64,000 nt of DNA from Pollenia angustigena (GCA_930367215.1 OV884056.1:93631285-93695284), one strand, 5' to 3'; shown: positions 11,226 through 20,672, numbered from the stretch's first letter. Numbers and translations are program-made. The notes: generated by a model from the letters alone, not told the origin.

Positions 11226-11347
11226 GGCTAAATAAAGTTCATCAAATATAATTTTCATTAAATTATTTTTATGAAACAAGGAATTTTACGACATGAAATG
11301 CTTTAAGAATACCATTTGATTTAAAGATTGATGTTTGACTATTGACT
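11226..11347. repeat. tRNA-like dispersed repeat (family T), left piece split by foldback
   Basis: GTTCATCAAAT, then AATTTTCATTAAATTATTTT, then GACATGAAAT and GATGTTTGACTATTGACT are shared with 61441-61690 and 62441-62715. The piece stops exactly at the 9-bp duplication of the foldback element and resumes at 17022. Confidence 0.6.
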
Positions 11348-11800
11348 GGCGCTGCGAAATATCGCCCCAAAAAATAAATGAAAATTGACCCCAAATTTGG
11401 GGCTATTTTTCATAATGCAATATGGCCCCATTTTTTTAAGGAAAAATTACCCAAAAAAAATTTTAAAAAAACCCTAAAAATAAAATGAAATATGACCCTT
11501 AATTTGGGGTTATTCTTCATTATGAAAAATCACCTCAAAATTTATAATGAATTTTAACCCCAAAAAAGAACACAAAGAAAGTTACATTAAACATTTTCCG
11601 TGGAGTTCATATGTCCGAAACTAAAAATCCCAAATTTAGAATCCCGATTTCAAAATCCGGATAATTTTACAGTTTTGGTTTTAAAAATCGTACGATTGAT
11701 AGCATGGTTGGGCTTTCGGCCATGCGCAAGGATTTGTTTCTCTATGGTATAACGAACACTGGCTTTGCTTACTACAGCTTCACGTTATAGCCGGCCGTCG

Positions 11801-11838
11801 CACAGTGGCGCCATTTGAGTTTTTTCGTTGCAAAAATC
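11801..11838 (+). promoter_or_regulatory. Left Transib terminus: heptamer, 22-bp spacer, nonamer-like
   Basis: CACAGTG at 11801-11807 is identical to the V(D)J recombination-signal heptamer. After 22 bp comes GCAAAAATC at 11830-11838, which resembles the A-rich RSS nonamer at seven of nine positions. It is the presumed transposase binding and cleavage site. Confidence 0.75.
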
Positions 11839-12119
11839 ATATCTTTTGAACCGAATAAGATAATTGAACAGTTTAAACAGCATATGATAGATAACTGTTC
11901 AGCCTATGAAATGAGCGTTTGGAAAGGGTGCTACGCTCTGTAGGGGCCTAATTATGGGTTATCAAAGTTAAAATTAGTAGAAAAATCAATTTTATGGTAA
12001 CTAAAAAAAATTATTTTTACATTTTTAGATTGTTTTTATTTTTTTTCTTTAGGTTTTTATGTTTTAAATTATTACCCAACAAATTAAAAAAAAAATTATT
12101 TTTTTTTAAATTTATTTTT

Positions 12120-14171
12120 TCAATTTTCTGTAAAATATTCATCACAGTTCGTAAGAGAAGGTATATCTAAAAGACTAACCATTTCTAAACTATAATTATT
12201 TTCTAACTCTATTCGTGACTTCACATGCCGCAGGGAAGATATAAGTGGATCGGAAGATGCTGCCAACATGTTGAAGAGGTCCTCATTTTGCCTTACCCTT
12301 GATGCTTTGAATGTGTTCTGCAATCTATATTTTTTATAAAATTTGTTAAGAGACTCCTGTGCTTCTTCAGAAAGCTCTCCAATTGGCAAAGACTGGTACT
12401 CAATTATATCTTTGCCATGCGCCAATATTTTATGGACGGTCGGGGTCAACTTCTTCTGTGGATACATTTCTGCTAAAAGAGATGCAGTTTTCGACGCATA
12501 TTCTCCATATTTTGTAGAATTGACATTTTCTTTGCAGTTTAAAACATCCAAGATCGTTCCCAATCTTTTCACGATTTGATTGTCAATTCCAGTGATTCTA
12601 GTTACTGCCTCATCATTTTCAAAAAATCTCCTAGAAGTGTTTCCATCGTTTGAGTTACCGTATCCGTGCTTGGGACAGTCTACTTTTAGTCCAACTTGTT
12701 TAAAAAAAGCATCCTGTATTTGCTTCTTTCTGATCTTTTCCTTATCCTTTATTGATGTATTTTCATCGAAGTTTTCCTCCTCTTGTGGTAGGGTATACGC
12801 CAGTTTTAGCAAGAATTCCATACACCTTATCCTTGCGTGCAATGGTGACATTCCATATTCGTAATTCTCCTCATTTGTAGAATCGTTTAAATTACCAAAG
12901 TTCTTCTGACTCTTTTTGCAAATCGGGCATGACATTGTTGAGGTTGTTCCTGTCAGTTCGTTTACGACTTTTCCGTCAACCATGGTCAGATGGAACTCGT
13001 AATTGCATTCAATATATTTTCCTTCTCCAATTTGCAGCTTTGTAGGCTTAATCTTGCTTATTTGTTCTTCAATGTCCTTCACCGTGGTCCTTATGAGTTC
13101 TGCCGATTCCCTTGCAAACTGAAACATTATTGGTCGGCAATAATGCACTGATGACGGACGTGGATTTTTCCAGTGAAGGGAAACATCCGATTTAAGCCGC
13201 AAAGGAACAACAGATGCCATAAACATATTTCCGTCCGATATTGTAGCGTCATCGGAAGATATCCTTTGCTTATAAACGCTTTGTCCGGATGATCCATCGC
13301 AGCCCCATTTGCTGATCAATGTCAACTTCTCAGGAAGAATTTTCACCTCATTTTCAGGAAGACTCTCCAACAACCGTTTTGCTGTATGGCCCATGAGATC
13401 CTGCAGATTGGCTTTCGCAGAGACTTCCGTAAATTCCGTATGCAGTGGTCGTGAATTTATTTTGGCTTGCGTAATATGCTTGTATCCGGGTAAAACGTCA
13501 GCGCCGTGTCGCGTTAAAGATGCCCGTAGTTTCTCATATTTCTCTTTGGAAAGTTCTAAGTCCATAAACAAGGCCAAGGCTTCTTCGGAACCATACTTTT
13601 TAATGTGTGCGTTTGTGGGCGTGGGAATGCTTTCCTTAATCCTTTTTAGTCGCAGTGGGCTTGCATCAGCAACAGATTTGGTTATGTGCGACCTAACTCT
13701 TTCACTATCCTTTGTAAATTTAATAGACAGCGCTTCCGATAATTGCTTCGTGGTCAAGTCATTGGTGGCATCGGCAAGTTTCCTCTTTCTTGTGAAAATT
13801 GAACACTCCTCAATACTTTTTTTTGGCCTTCCTTTTGCTCCTCTGGTTGATGTGGTGGGTTTATCTACTGCCAATATATCCAGGATGGTATCTTCATTAA
13901 GCCAGTCCTCGTATTTGGAGTTGAAGTTCTGAATGGTTCGATTAGATTTCACCCATTTTGCCTTAATATTTGCATATATCAGATAAAAATTATTTTTTAT
14001 AATTTCGCTTCTCTCAATATTTCCGTATAAGCTATCAAGTTCTTCTAAAGCAGCTTCCGTGAAAAAATTTGGTGTGGTTGACTTTCTAAACAGTTCAAAT
14101 AATTTAAAATTGTTCAACGCCATGTTTTCAGTACTTAAATTGTTTAATGGTTTCAGTAATTGTTGCGCCAA
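12120..14171 (-). CDS. Transib (RAG1-like) DDE transposase, intact
   Basis: A 683-residue protein that should excise and insert the surrounding element by a RAG1-type cut-and-transfer reaction. Visible features: a basic AT-hook-like GRPKK (114-118), comparable in place and kind to the GGRPR start of the RAG1 nonamer-binding domain; the first catalytic Asp in KWGCDGSSGQS (D292); the second in TMVDGKVVN (D399); a zinc-site pair CPIC (C415, C418); a second pair in VHKILAHG (H580, H585); and the third acid in LSEEAQESLNK (E606). RAG1 has the same order of catalytic D, D, E with CxxC and H-x4-H zinc ligands between the second Asp and the Glu. The start is the first ATG of an open frame with no internal stop or intron. 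Length is normal for Transib. No neighbouring gene belongs to it. Activity is inferred, not shown. Confidence 0.93.
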   Translation of the reverse strand: MAQQLLKPLNNLSTENMALNNFKLFELFRKSTTPNFFTEAALEELDSLYGNIERSEIIKNNFYLIYANIKAKWVKSNRTIQNFNSKYEDWLNEDTILDILAVDKPTTSTRGAKGRPKKSIEECSIFTRKRKLADATNDLTTKQLSEALSIKFTKDSERVRSHITKSVADASPLRLKRIKESIPTPTNAHIKKYGSEEALALFMDLELSKEKYEKLRASLTRHGADVLPGYKHITQAKINSRPLHTEFTEVSAKANLQDLMGHTAKRLLESLPENEVKILPEKLTLISKWGCDGSSGQSVYKQRISSDDATISDGNMFMASVVPLRLKSDVSLHWKNPRPSSVHYCRPIMFQFARESAELIRTTVKDIEEQISKIKPTKLQIGEGKYIECNYEFHLTMVDGKVVNELTGTTSTMSCPICKKSQKNFGNLNDSTNEENYEYGMSPLHARIRCMEFLLKLAYTLPQEEENFDENTSIKDKEKIRKKQIQDAFFKQVGLKVDCPKHGYGNSNDGNTSRRFFENDEAVTRITGIDNQIVKRLGTILDVLNCKENVNSTKYGEYASKTASLLAEMYPQKKLTPTVHKILAHGKDIIEYQSLPIGELSEEAQESLNKFYKKYRLQNTFKASRVRQNEDLFNMLAASSDPLISSLRHVKSRIELENNYSLEMVSLLDIPSLTNCDEYFTEN

Positions 14172-14210
14172 CTTTCAGTCGTAGACTAATCCAGGCATTA
14201 TGCTTATTTT

Positions 14211-14507
14211 GCAATATATAGGCTTATGCTACCATGCCGAAAAATGTACCTGTTCCCTACATACATATGGATTTAGGCTGAATAATGCATTTTTATATTA
14301 TGCACGTGTCCAAATAAGATTTGTGCCTACCTGTAGTCAATATTGTTCTTGACCATTTGCAATATATAGGCTTATGCTACCATGCCGAAAAATTTACCTG
14401 TTCCCTGCATACAAATGGAATTAGGCTGAATAATGCAATTTTGATATTATGCACGTGTCCAAATAAGATTTGTGCCTACCTGTAGTCAATATTGTTCTTG
14501 ACCATTT
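14211..14507. repeat. Tandem duplication, about 148 bp x 2, upstream of the transposase
   Basis: Two adjacent units (14211-14358 and 14359-14507) differ at only a few positions. Each contains TATAGGCTTATGCTACCATG, a GCACGTGTCC word with an E-box-like CACGTG, and a TGCCTACCTGTAGTCAATAT block. They lie within 340 bp upstream of the transposase start, so they may double a promoter or 5'-leader segment. Confidence 0.85.
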
Positions 14508-15107
14508 GTACGCCAAAGTATTGTTTAAGTGAGGTACGTACCTGCTAATTTCAATGAGTAGTTTTTTTAGATTTTAGATCAAACTACTGTCATACAATTT
14601 CTGCAACCATGTCTTTTTAACCTTTTTTACCTCTAGAAGCCAAACGGGCACGTACGGGCAGATAAAATTTTTGAATTATGTATAGAAATAATCAAAGAAC
14701 AGATTTTGCAAATATGGCAAATAGAAAAATATAGATTTTTGTTATTTTCCGTCAAAGTTGAAAAATAGTGAAAAAACGGATAGTTTTTAAATAGTGATTT
14801 ACCAGGAGAAACACAAAGCAAACAGTTCATTTTTTTTTTATCATTACACATTTAATAAATGCATCAATCAATACAAACAAAAAATAAGGCGATTCGTTAC
14901 CTATTTTTCGTGATATTACACCTGAAATCGCAACAAATTTACTAAAAATTGTGTGTTTTTTTGAAAACCGAAAGTCGGTCAACTTTGAACGGCTATATCT
15001 TCTAAACTAAAAATGTGATATTATTAAGAGTGGCAGATTTGAAATCGTTGAAAAGTTTCCTATAACATGAGTTTATTCAAAACTTCGTCGGCGCTCATGA
15101 AAATTTT

Positions 15108-15146
15108 GATTTTTGCAACCTCGTTTGTTCTACGGGCGCTACTGTG
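15108..15146 (-). promoter_or_regulatory. Right Transib terminus: heptamer-like, 23-bp spacer, nonamer-like
   Basis: Reading inward from the end on the minus strand: CACAGTA (15140-15146, one change from the RSS heptamer), 23 bp of spacer, then GCAAAAATC (15108-15116), the same nonamer-like word as at the left end. The spacers are 22 and 23 bp, so both ends look like 23-type signals. Confidence 0.75.
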
Positions 15147-15151
15147 CGTCG

Positions 15152-15500
15152 GCCGGGCGCAAAGCTTTTTTTCTCTATGGTATAACGAACACTGGCTTCG
15201 CTAACTAAAGCTTCTCTGTATAAGCGGCCTTCGGCCGCGTGAAAGGATTTTCTTCTCTTTGGTATAACGAACACTGGCTTCGCTCACTAAAGCTTCACTA
15301 CATAGCCGGCCTCGGCCGGGCGCAAGGATTTTCTTTTCTATGGTACAACGAACTCTCGCTTCGCTCAGTTAAGCTTCTCTAGGTAACCGGCCTTCGGCCG
15401 GGCTCAAGGATTTTTTCCTCTATTGTATAACAAACACCGGCTTCGCTAACTAAAGCATCTCTGCATAACCGGCAAGGATTTTCTCTACTTTGGTATAAGA
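15152..15500. repeat. Foldback-arm satellite, about 82-bp units
   Basis: Four diverged units each contain a GGCCGGGCGCAAGGATTTT-like block, a GGTATAACGAACACTGGCTT-like block and CTAAAGCTTC. Each carries the short palindrome GGCCTTCGGCC. The same unit recurs at 11720-11795, in reverse at 15890-16300, and in the foldbacks at 40.7-44 kb. Confidence 0.8.
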
Positions 15501-15520
15501 ATTCGGGTTTTTTATACTAT

Positions 15521-16673
15521 GGCGGTGCGCAAAATGACCCCAGGAAATATGGCCCCAAAAGGAAAATGAAAAACGGCCCCAAAATTTTCAATGAGACACA
15601 ACAACACGCAATTTTGGCGCCGTTTTTTTGTTTTTTTTGGGGTTATTTTTCATTTTTTCGTTAGGGTGTTTTTGCATTTTAAGTGGAATGAAAAATGACC
15701 CCAATAACAAGGAATGAAAAATGGCCCCAAATAAAATCACAATTTTTACTTTGGGGCTTTTTTTCATCTACTTATACAAAATGCAAGTTTAAAGAAATGA
15801 AAAATCACCCCAAACATTTTTACACAAACTTATATAAAATTCTATGTAAAAGTTTCTAGGGATAACATAAAAAACCCGAATTCTTATACCAAAGTAGAGA
15901 AAATCCTTGCCGGTTATGCAGAGATGCTTTAGTAAGCGAAGCCGGTGTTTGTTATACCCTAGAGGAAAAAATCCTTGAGCCCGGCCGAAGGCCGGCTATT
16001 ACGAGAAGAGTTCGTTATACCATAGAAAAGAAAATCCTTGCGCACGGCCGAAGGCCGGCTATGTAGTGAAGCTTTAGTGAGCGAAGCCAGTGTTCGTTAT
16101 ACCAAAGAGAAGAAAATTCTTTCACCCGGCCGAAGGCCGGCTATACAGAGAAGCTTTAGTTAGCGAAGCCAGTGTTCGTTATACCATAGAGAAAAAAATC
16201 CTTGCGCCCGGCCGAAGGCCGGCTATAACGTAGAGCTTTAGCAAGCAAAGCCAGTGTTCGTTATACCATAGAGAAAAAAATCCTTGTGCATGGCCGAAAG
16301 CCCAACCGTGCTATCAATCGTACGATTTTTAAAACCAAAACTGTATAATTATCCGGATTTTGAAATCGGGATTCTAAATTTGGGATTTTTAGTTTTGGGC
16401 ATATGAACTCCACCGAAAATGTTTAATGTCTTTGTGTTCTTTTTTAGGGTTAAAATTCATTATAAATTTTGAGGTGATTTTTCATAATGAAGAATAACCC
16501 CAAATTTAGGGTCATATTTCATTTTATTTTTAGGGTTATTTTTAATTTTTTTGGGGTAATTTTTCATTAAAAAAATGGGGCCATATTGCATTATGAAAAA
16601 TAGCCCCAAATTTGGGGTCAATTTTCATTTATTTTTTGGGGCCATATTTCCTGGGGCCATATTTCGCAGCGCC
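15521..16673. mobile_element. Nested foldback element F2 inside F1, 9-bp TSD
   Basis: A 1153-bp element that starts GGCGGTGCGCAAAATGACCC and ends ATATTTCGCAGCGCC. The direct repeat TTATACTAT flanks it at 15512-15520 and 16674-16682. Its left end matches the right end of F1 and the reverse, so it sits inverted relative to F1. The arms have the same satellite units and GGGGCCATTTTTCAT-like words. There is no coding frame. It must have arrived after F1. Confidence 0.88.
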
Positions 16674-17021
16674 TTATACTATACCTAGAAACTTTTACAT
16701 AGAATTTTATAAAATTTGTGTAAAAATATTTGGGGTGATTATTCATTTTTTAAAATTTGCATTTTTTATTAGTAGACGAAAAATAGCCCCAAAGTAAAAA
16801 TTGTGATTTTATTTGGGGACATTTTTCATTCCTTGATATTTGGGTCATTTTTTATTCCACTTAAAATGCAAAAACACCCTAACGAAAAAATGGAAATTAA
16901 CCCCAAAAAAACAACAAAATTGCGCCAAAATTGCGTGTTGTTGTGTTTCATGTAAAATTTTGGGGCCGTTTTTCATTTTCCTTTTGGGGCCATATTTCCT
17001 GGGGTCATTTTGCGCATCGCC

Positions 17022-17315
17022 CTATTGACTGTCTGCCGTCGTCAATGGCGGTGAGCGTTGAACGGCAAGAAAATTCTGAGGAGATATTGTGGTTGCAATC
17101 AAAACATGCCAAATCGACATGTCCGTGAACCCCCGGTTAGTCAAGAATGACAAATTATCAATAAATTTTAATTTATTTTATATTGTCAAATTCCTTTCTT
17201 CGTAAAAACGATTTAATAAAAATTAAATTTGATGAAATTTAGCCTGATTAAATATAAAAATTTGGATTAAAAACCATAAACAGTACAATAAAATAATCAC
17301 AATACTAATTATTGT
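17022..17315. repeat. tRNA-like dispersed repeat (family T), right piece
   Basis: It resumes at the foldback duplication. GTCAAGAATGACAAATTATC, GTCAAATTCCTTTCTTCG, AAATTAAATTTGATGAA and TGGATTAAAAACCATAAA align with the reverse complement of 62375-62715. The tRNA-like core is eroded here. Confidence 0.55.
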
Positions 17316-17650
17316 AATTTTTTATGGTCTTAATAGTGTTTGTGTAGGTATGTATTATATAAAAATATATTTTTGGTTCATTTAAATAAAAAAAAAGAAG
17401 TTAAATATGTACGTACAATATGTACAGCTACTCACACTATAAGTTTGACACCTCATTAAAATACTTAGGCTACATACTTCATGTACATTATATTATTTAG
17501 ATCTGCATTAAATTTTGATTATTTAATTCACATAATTCATTTAAACTAAAGTACATTTAATAAAAACATAAGATTTTTCTATGTGCCCCACTTATAATGG
17601 AAGAAGCTATAGTAAGTACGTTTAAACTTTTCTTAATTCTCATGCAATAG
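17316..17650. other. AT-rich DNA, nothing recognised
   Basis: No coding frame or repeat structure stands out. Confidence 0.4.
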
Positions 17651-17764
17651 TATCGGGTGATTTTTTAGCTATTATCTTTTTGGCAACACTGGTTTAAACA
17701 GCTGACGCACGTTTCATGTTTTGTTTCACTGTCAAACATCTTCAGTTTGGTCTATAATTTAACC

Positions 17765-18487
17765 ATGAATCGTCTTACAAACGAACAACGCTTGCAAATT
17801 ATTGAATTTTATTATCAAACCGCGTGCTCTGTTAAGAAAGTTCATCGCGCGCTTCTTCCATTTTATGGTCAGTTTAATCGACCCACTGAAGCGGCTATTC
17901 GGTACGTTAATAAGCAGAATTGTCGATTTTGGAGTGAAGATCAGCCAGAAGCATTGCAAGAGCTACCAATGCATCCAGAAAAAGTCACAGTTTGGTGCGG
18001 TCTATGTGCTGGTGGCATCATTGGACCGTACTTCTTCAAAGATGATGCGAATCGTAACGTAACTGTGAATGGTGAGCGCTACCGTGAGATGATATCCAAC
18101 TTTTTTTTGCCCAAAATGCAAGACCTTGACTTGCGTGACATGTGGTTTCAACAAGATGGTGCCACATGCCACACAGCACGCTTAACAGTGGACTTATTGA
18201 GAGGCGAGTTCGGTGAACATTTTATTTCACGTTCGGGACCGGTCAATTGGCCGCCTAGATCGTGCGATTTAACGCCTTTAGACTATTTTTTGTGGGGCTA
18301 TGTTAAAGCTCATGTCTATACACACATGCCCGCTTCAATTGACGCATTGGAAGACAACATTGAAGCATTTATTCATGAGATACCGGCCGAAATGTTGCAA
18401 AGAGTATGCCAAAATTGGACTAAGCGGATGGACCATTTGAGGCGCAGTCACGGTCAACATTTGCATGAAATAATCTTCAAACATTAA
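17765..18487 (+). CDS. Internally deleted DD41D mariner transposase, open frame
   Basis: 240 codons from the ATG of MNRLTNEQR; an upstream in-frame ATG at 17747 is less likely. The N-terminal helix-turn-helix (residues 5-46, SVKKVHRALLPF) joins directly to YVNKQNCRFW, so the second DNA-binding part and the stretch with the first catalytic Asp are missing. The copy at 50827-51749 still has that Asp, in LDEAHFGLNGYVN. The rest is complete: WCGLCAGGIIGPYFF, the second Asp in FQQDGATCHT (D131) and the third in RSCDLTPLDYFLWG (D173), 41 residues apart, which is the DD41D spacing of rosa-type elements. Family members are usually about 340 residues. The product should be catalytically dead but could still bind DNA. 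Confidence 0.82.
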   Translation: MNRLTNEQRLQIIEFYYQTACSVKKVHRALLPFYGQFNRPTEAAIRYVNKQNCRFWSEDQPEALQELPMHPEKVTVWCGLCAGGIIGPYFFKDDANRNVTVNGERYREMISNFFLPKMQDLDLRDMWFQQDGATCHTARLTVDLLRGEFGEHFISRSGPVNWPPRSCDLTPLDYFLWGYVKAHVYTHMPASIDALEDNIEAFIHEIPAEMLQRVCQNWTKRMDHLRRSHGQHLHEIIFKH

Positions 18488-18498
18488 ATTATATGGTA

Positions 18499-18949
18499 CA
18501 TGCAGAGAAAAAACATGTTTAAATATGGTCACCTCCAACAATACTATGTTTAAAGAAAATGTTAACCATATTATGTTTAATTTAACCATATTTTTGTCAC
18601 TGACAACCATGTTATGGTTAAATTAGTCCCCTATCAAGAAGACACAACCATATTATGGTTGCCTCTAAACATGTTATGGTTAAATATGACAATAATTTGT
18701 TTTTAAATTGACAATAGTATTTTCCTCTTTTTTAAGAGCAACATGATATGGTTGAAAACCAACAATGCTATTGTGTTCGGAGGCAACCATATTATGGTTG
18801 TGGCTTCTTGATAAAGGACTATTTTTACCAAATTATGGTTGTCGTTAACAATAATATGGTTAAATTAAACATAATATGGTTAAAATTTTCTTTAAACATA
18901 GTTTTGTTGGAGGTGACCATATTTAAACATGTTTTTTCTCTGGGTGTAC
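18499..18949. mobile_element. MITE with CAGAGAAAAAACATG arms, inside mariner copy 1
   Basis: Long inverted arms (CAGAGAAAAAACATGTTTAA, then GGTCACCTCCAAC) with many internal AACCATATTATGGTT words in both orientations. The mariner sequence is continuous across it when compared with copies 2 and 3 (GGTAC followed by TATCG), and GTAC is duplicated at 18496-18499 and 18950-18953. The ACACCCAGAGAAA-type end recurs inside the foldbacks at 41.2-43.5 kb. Confidence 0.8.
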
Positions 18950-19051
18950 GTACTATCGTTTCAAATAAAGATTTTATGCATTTTTCTGAATTTTATGTGT
19001 TTTTTTTAAAACATTCCTATAGCTCTTAAAAGATCACCCATTACATGGTCT

Positions 19052-19475
19052 CCCAGCGGTAAATATTGAAAGGACCGCAAGTGGCAGGCCTTTTTGAAGG
19101 CCTCTTTACTCCTTTCTAAAAGATTCGCTTCGCATGATATCCTGCCTTCAGAACTATGCCTTCTAGAAGGCATAAACTTGTTTTTAAAAGACCTTCTGAA
19201 ATATTCAGTACACATTCGCTACTCCCTTCTTTAAGAAGGCAGAAAGGAAGGTGTTCAGTTTTATTTACTTTTTATTTTTAGTGACCTTCCTTACTTCCTT
19301 CTTTGGGAAGGGATCGAAGTTGTTTTTAAAGGAAGTGTGGAAGGCCTTGCGCCCAATGACAACCTGTGTAAAAAATAAATAATTATGGAATGCGGCAAGA
19401 AGGGCTTCTGACTGCTTGTGACTGCTAAATAAGGCCTTCTATTAGGCCTCTTTACTCATTCTAGTTACCGCTGGG
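19052..19475. mobile_element. MITE with CCCAGCGGTAA ends
   Basis: 424 bp between CCCAGCGGTAA and TTACCGCTGGG. The interior is unusually rich in AAGGCCTTC/GAAGGCCTT and CCTTCT/AGAAGG words in both orientations. It begins 10 bp after the mariner. The target duplication is unclear. Confidence 0.65.
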
Positions 19476-19727
19476 CTTGAAACTTGCTTAGCTGTACGGG
19501 ATGTCTCTTACTTTTAAATATCTAAGTTATGTTTTTTTTTTCAATAAATAAATTTATTGTCTTCGTTTTATTACTGAAATATGGAAAAAAAAAGATTTGT
19601 TTTGTATAAATCACTTAAATTTACATTTATTATCAATTAATATTTCAAAATGTTCCTTTTAACAAAAAAAAAGTAACTTTTTTATTATTTTATTCCTCTG
19701 GCAACACAAGTACGAATGTAAATAAAA
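19476..19727. other. AT-rich DNA, nothing recognised
   Basis: No supported feature. Confidence 0.4.
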
Positions 19728-19867
19728 GTGCCGGTTCACACGCGTCAAGTTTGCACCTAGAGTCTTGAGCTTTAAGGAGAAAAGGGAAAAAATATCTCAT
19801 TTCTTTTCGCCTCTCACCTAAAATCTCAACACTTGACAAATCAAACTTGACGTGTGTGAAACGGCAC
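19728..19867. mobile_element. Hairpin MITE, GTGCCGGTTCACAC ends, copy 1
   Basis: A 140-bp near-complete palindrome: GTGCCGGTTCACACGCGTCA, then a central TTTAAGGAGAAAAGGG arm, then the complementary arm ending GTGTGAAACGGCAC. The second copy at 44164-44305 is better preserved. Confidence 0.8.
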
Positions 19868-20447
19868 AAATTTGCAACATCGATTGTTTCTGCGGTGCCA
19901 GGATCTAATTTTTTAACTTTTCTGTATGGTTACCACAGATTAATTTATTCCGATAAACTATTTTATTTATTTTGAATTTCAAAATTTGAAATATAAATTA
20001 GTTACGCGAAAGTGAAACTAGAGAAAAAGTTAGAGAAAGCTAAACTCATTATTTAAAAAGCTGAAAAACAAGCTAAAAGCCAAAATGAATATTTAACATG
20101 AAGAAATAAAGCTTAATTTAAGTCGAAAAGGCTAATGTGTCCATACTGGTAATTCATATTTTTGCCACACGTTATTTTAATTTAAAAAAAATTTCCCAAA
20201 TACGAAAAAAAAAATTTATAAATATGTATGTATTTTGATTGTCACAATTAATTTCTTTGATGTGTGATCCTCCCCCCTCTCACTAAAAAACCAACAATTC
20301 TGAAAGAAAACTTTCATAGTGCTGTTATTTGTCTGAACTGCACAATTGTTTAACCATATGTTTGGACATTTTGCCTTTTATATATTTTTTGACAAGCATA
20401 TGAACATATTTTTAAATTAACAACCCAATAAAAAATGGAGCTTCCAA
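19868..20447. other. AT-rich DNA, nothing recognised
   Basis: No supported feature. Confidence 0.4.
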
Positions 20448-20672
20448 CGAAGCTGGTTTGTAAGGGAGAAACATAAAAGTTTCGCTTACCATTGCGCTTA
20501 CGGAAGACATGAATTTTATATGGCGAGTTCCCACTTTGAAGCAATACATTTTTGACACATAAAGCGCATTATTCAGCGCACATAAAAGTTGTTGGATGTA
20601 ACGATCAGCTTTACACACTGAATGTTTTGATACCGTTATTTTTTGGTATTCTCCCTTACAAACCTGCTTCGT
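20448..20672. mobile_element. Inverted-repeat element, probable MITE
   Basis: Arms ACGAAGCTGGTTTGTAAGGG and its complement (CCCTTACAAACCTGCTTCGT), about 24 bp each, enclose 175 bp. No clear duplication was found. The overlapping short frames are shadows of this structure. Confidence 0.5.

Larger units (their letters stand above)
11801..15146 (-). mobile_element. Complete Transib transposon with RSS-like ends, 5-bp TSD
   Basis: This 3346-bp element begins CACAGTGGCGCC and ends in the complement of CACAGTAGCGCC. The GC-rich 5-bp duplication CGTCG lies at 11796-11800 and 15147-15151. Transib elements have CACWRTG-type termini and 5-bp GC-rich duplications. Inside are one transposase gene (minus strand), a tandem duplication upstream of it, and AT-rich flanks. 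It landed in the GGCCTTCGGCCG satellite of foldback F1, so it is younger than F1. Intact ends, intact TSD and an intact gene together suggest recent mobility. Confidence 0.94.
11348..17021. mobile_element. Foldback (FB-like) element F1, 9-bp TSD, carrying two nested transposons
   Basis: The ends are GGCGCTGCGAAATAT and GCGCATCGCC. The direct repeat CTATTGACT flanks it at 11339-11347 and 17022-17030. The arms consist of GGGGTCATTTTTCAT-like words in both orientations and of about 82-bp satellite units containing GGCCTTCGGCCGGGCGCAAGG and GGCTTCGCTAACTAAAGCTT. A 9-bp duplication with long, internally repetitive inverted arms is the behaviour of Drosophila FB and of Mutator-like foldbacks. Removing the Transib (3351 bp with its TSD) and the nested foldback (1162 bp with its TSD) leaves 1161 bp, which matches the 1153-bp nested copy. 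No foldback coding frame is present. Confidence 0.88.
17653..19041 (+). mobile_element. DD41D (rosa-like) mariner, copy 1
   Basis: The ends are TCGGGTGATTTTTTAGCTAT and the complement of a TGGGTGATCTTTTAAGAGCT-type right end, in a TA duplication (17651-17652 and 19042-19043). The transposase frame is at 17765-18487. A 450-bp MITE (18499-18949) has inserted between the stop codon and the right end. Two sister copies lie at 28010-28946 and 50827-51749. Confidence 0.88.

Noticed and set aside
12343..13932. Plus-strand open frames of 78, 94 and 207 codons under the Transib gene
   Set aside because: They are antisense shadows of the transposase, which has the conserved motifs.
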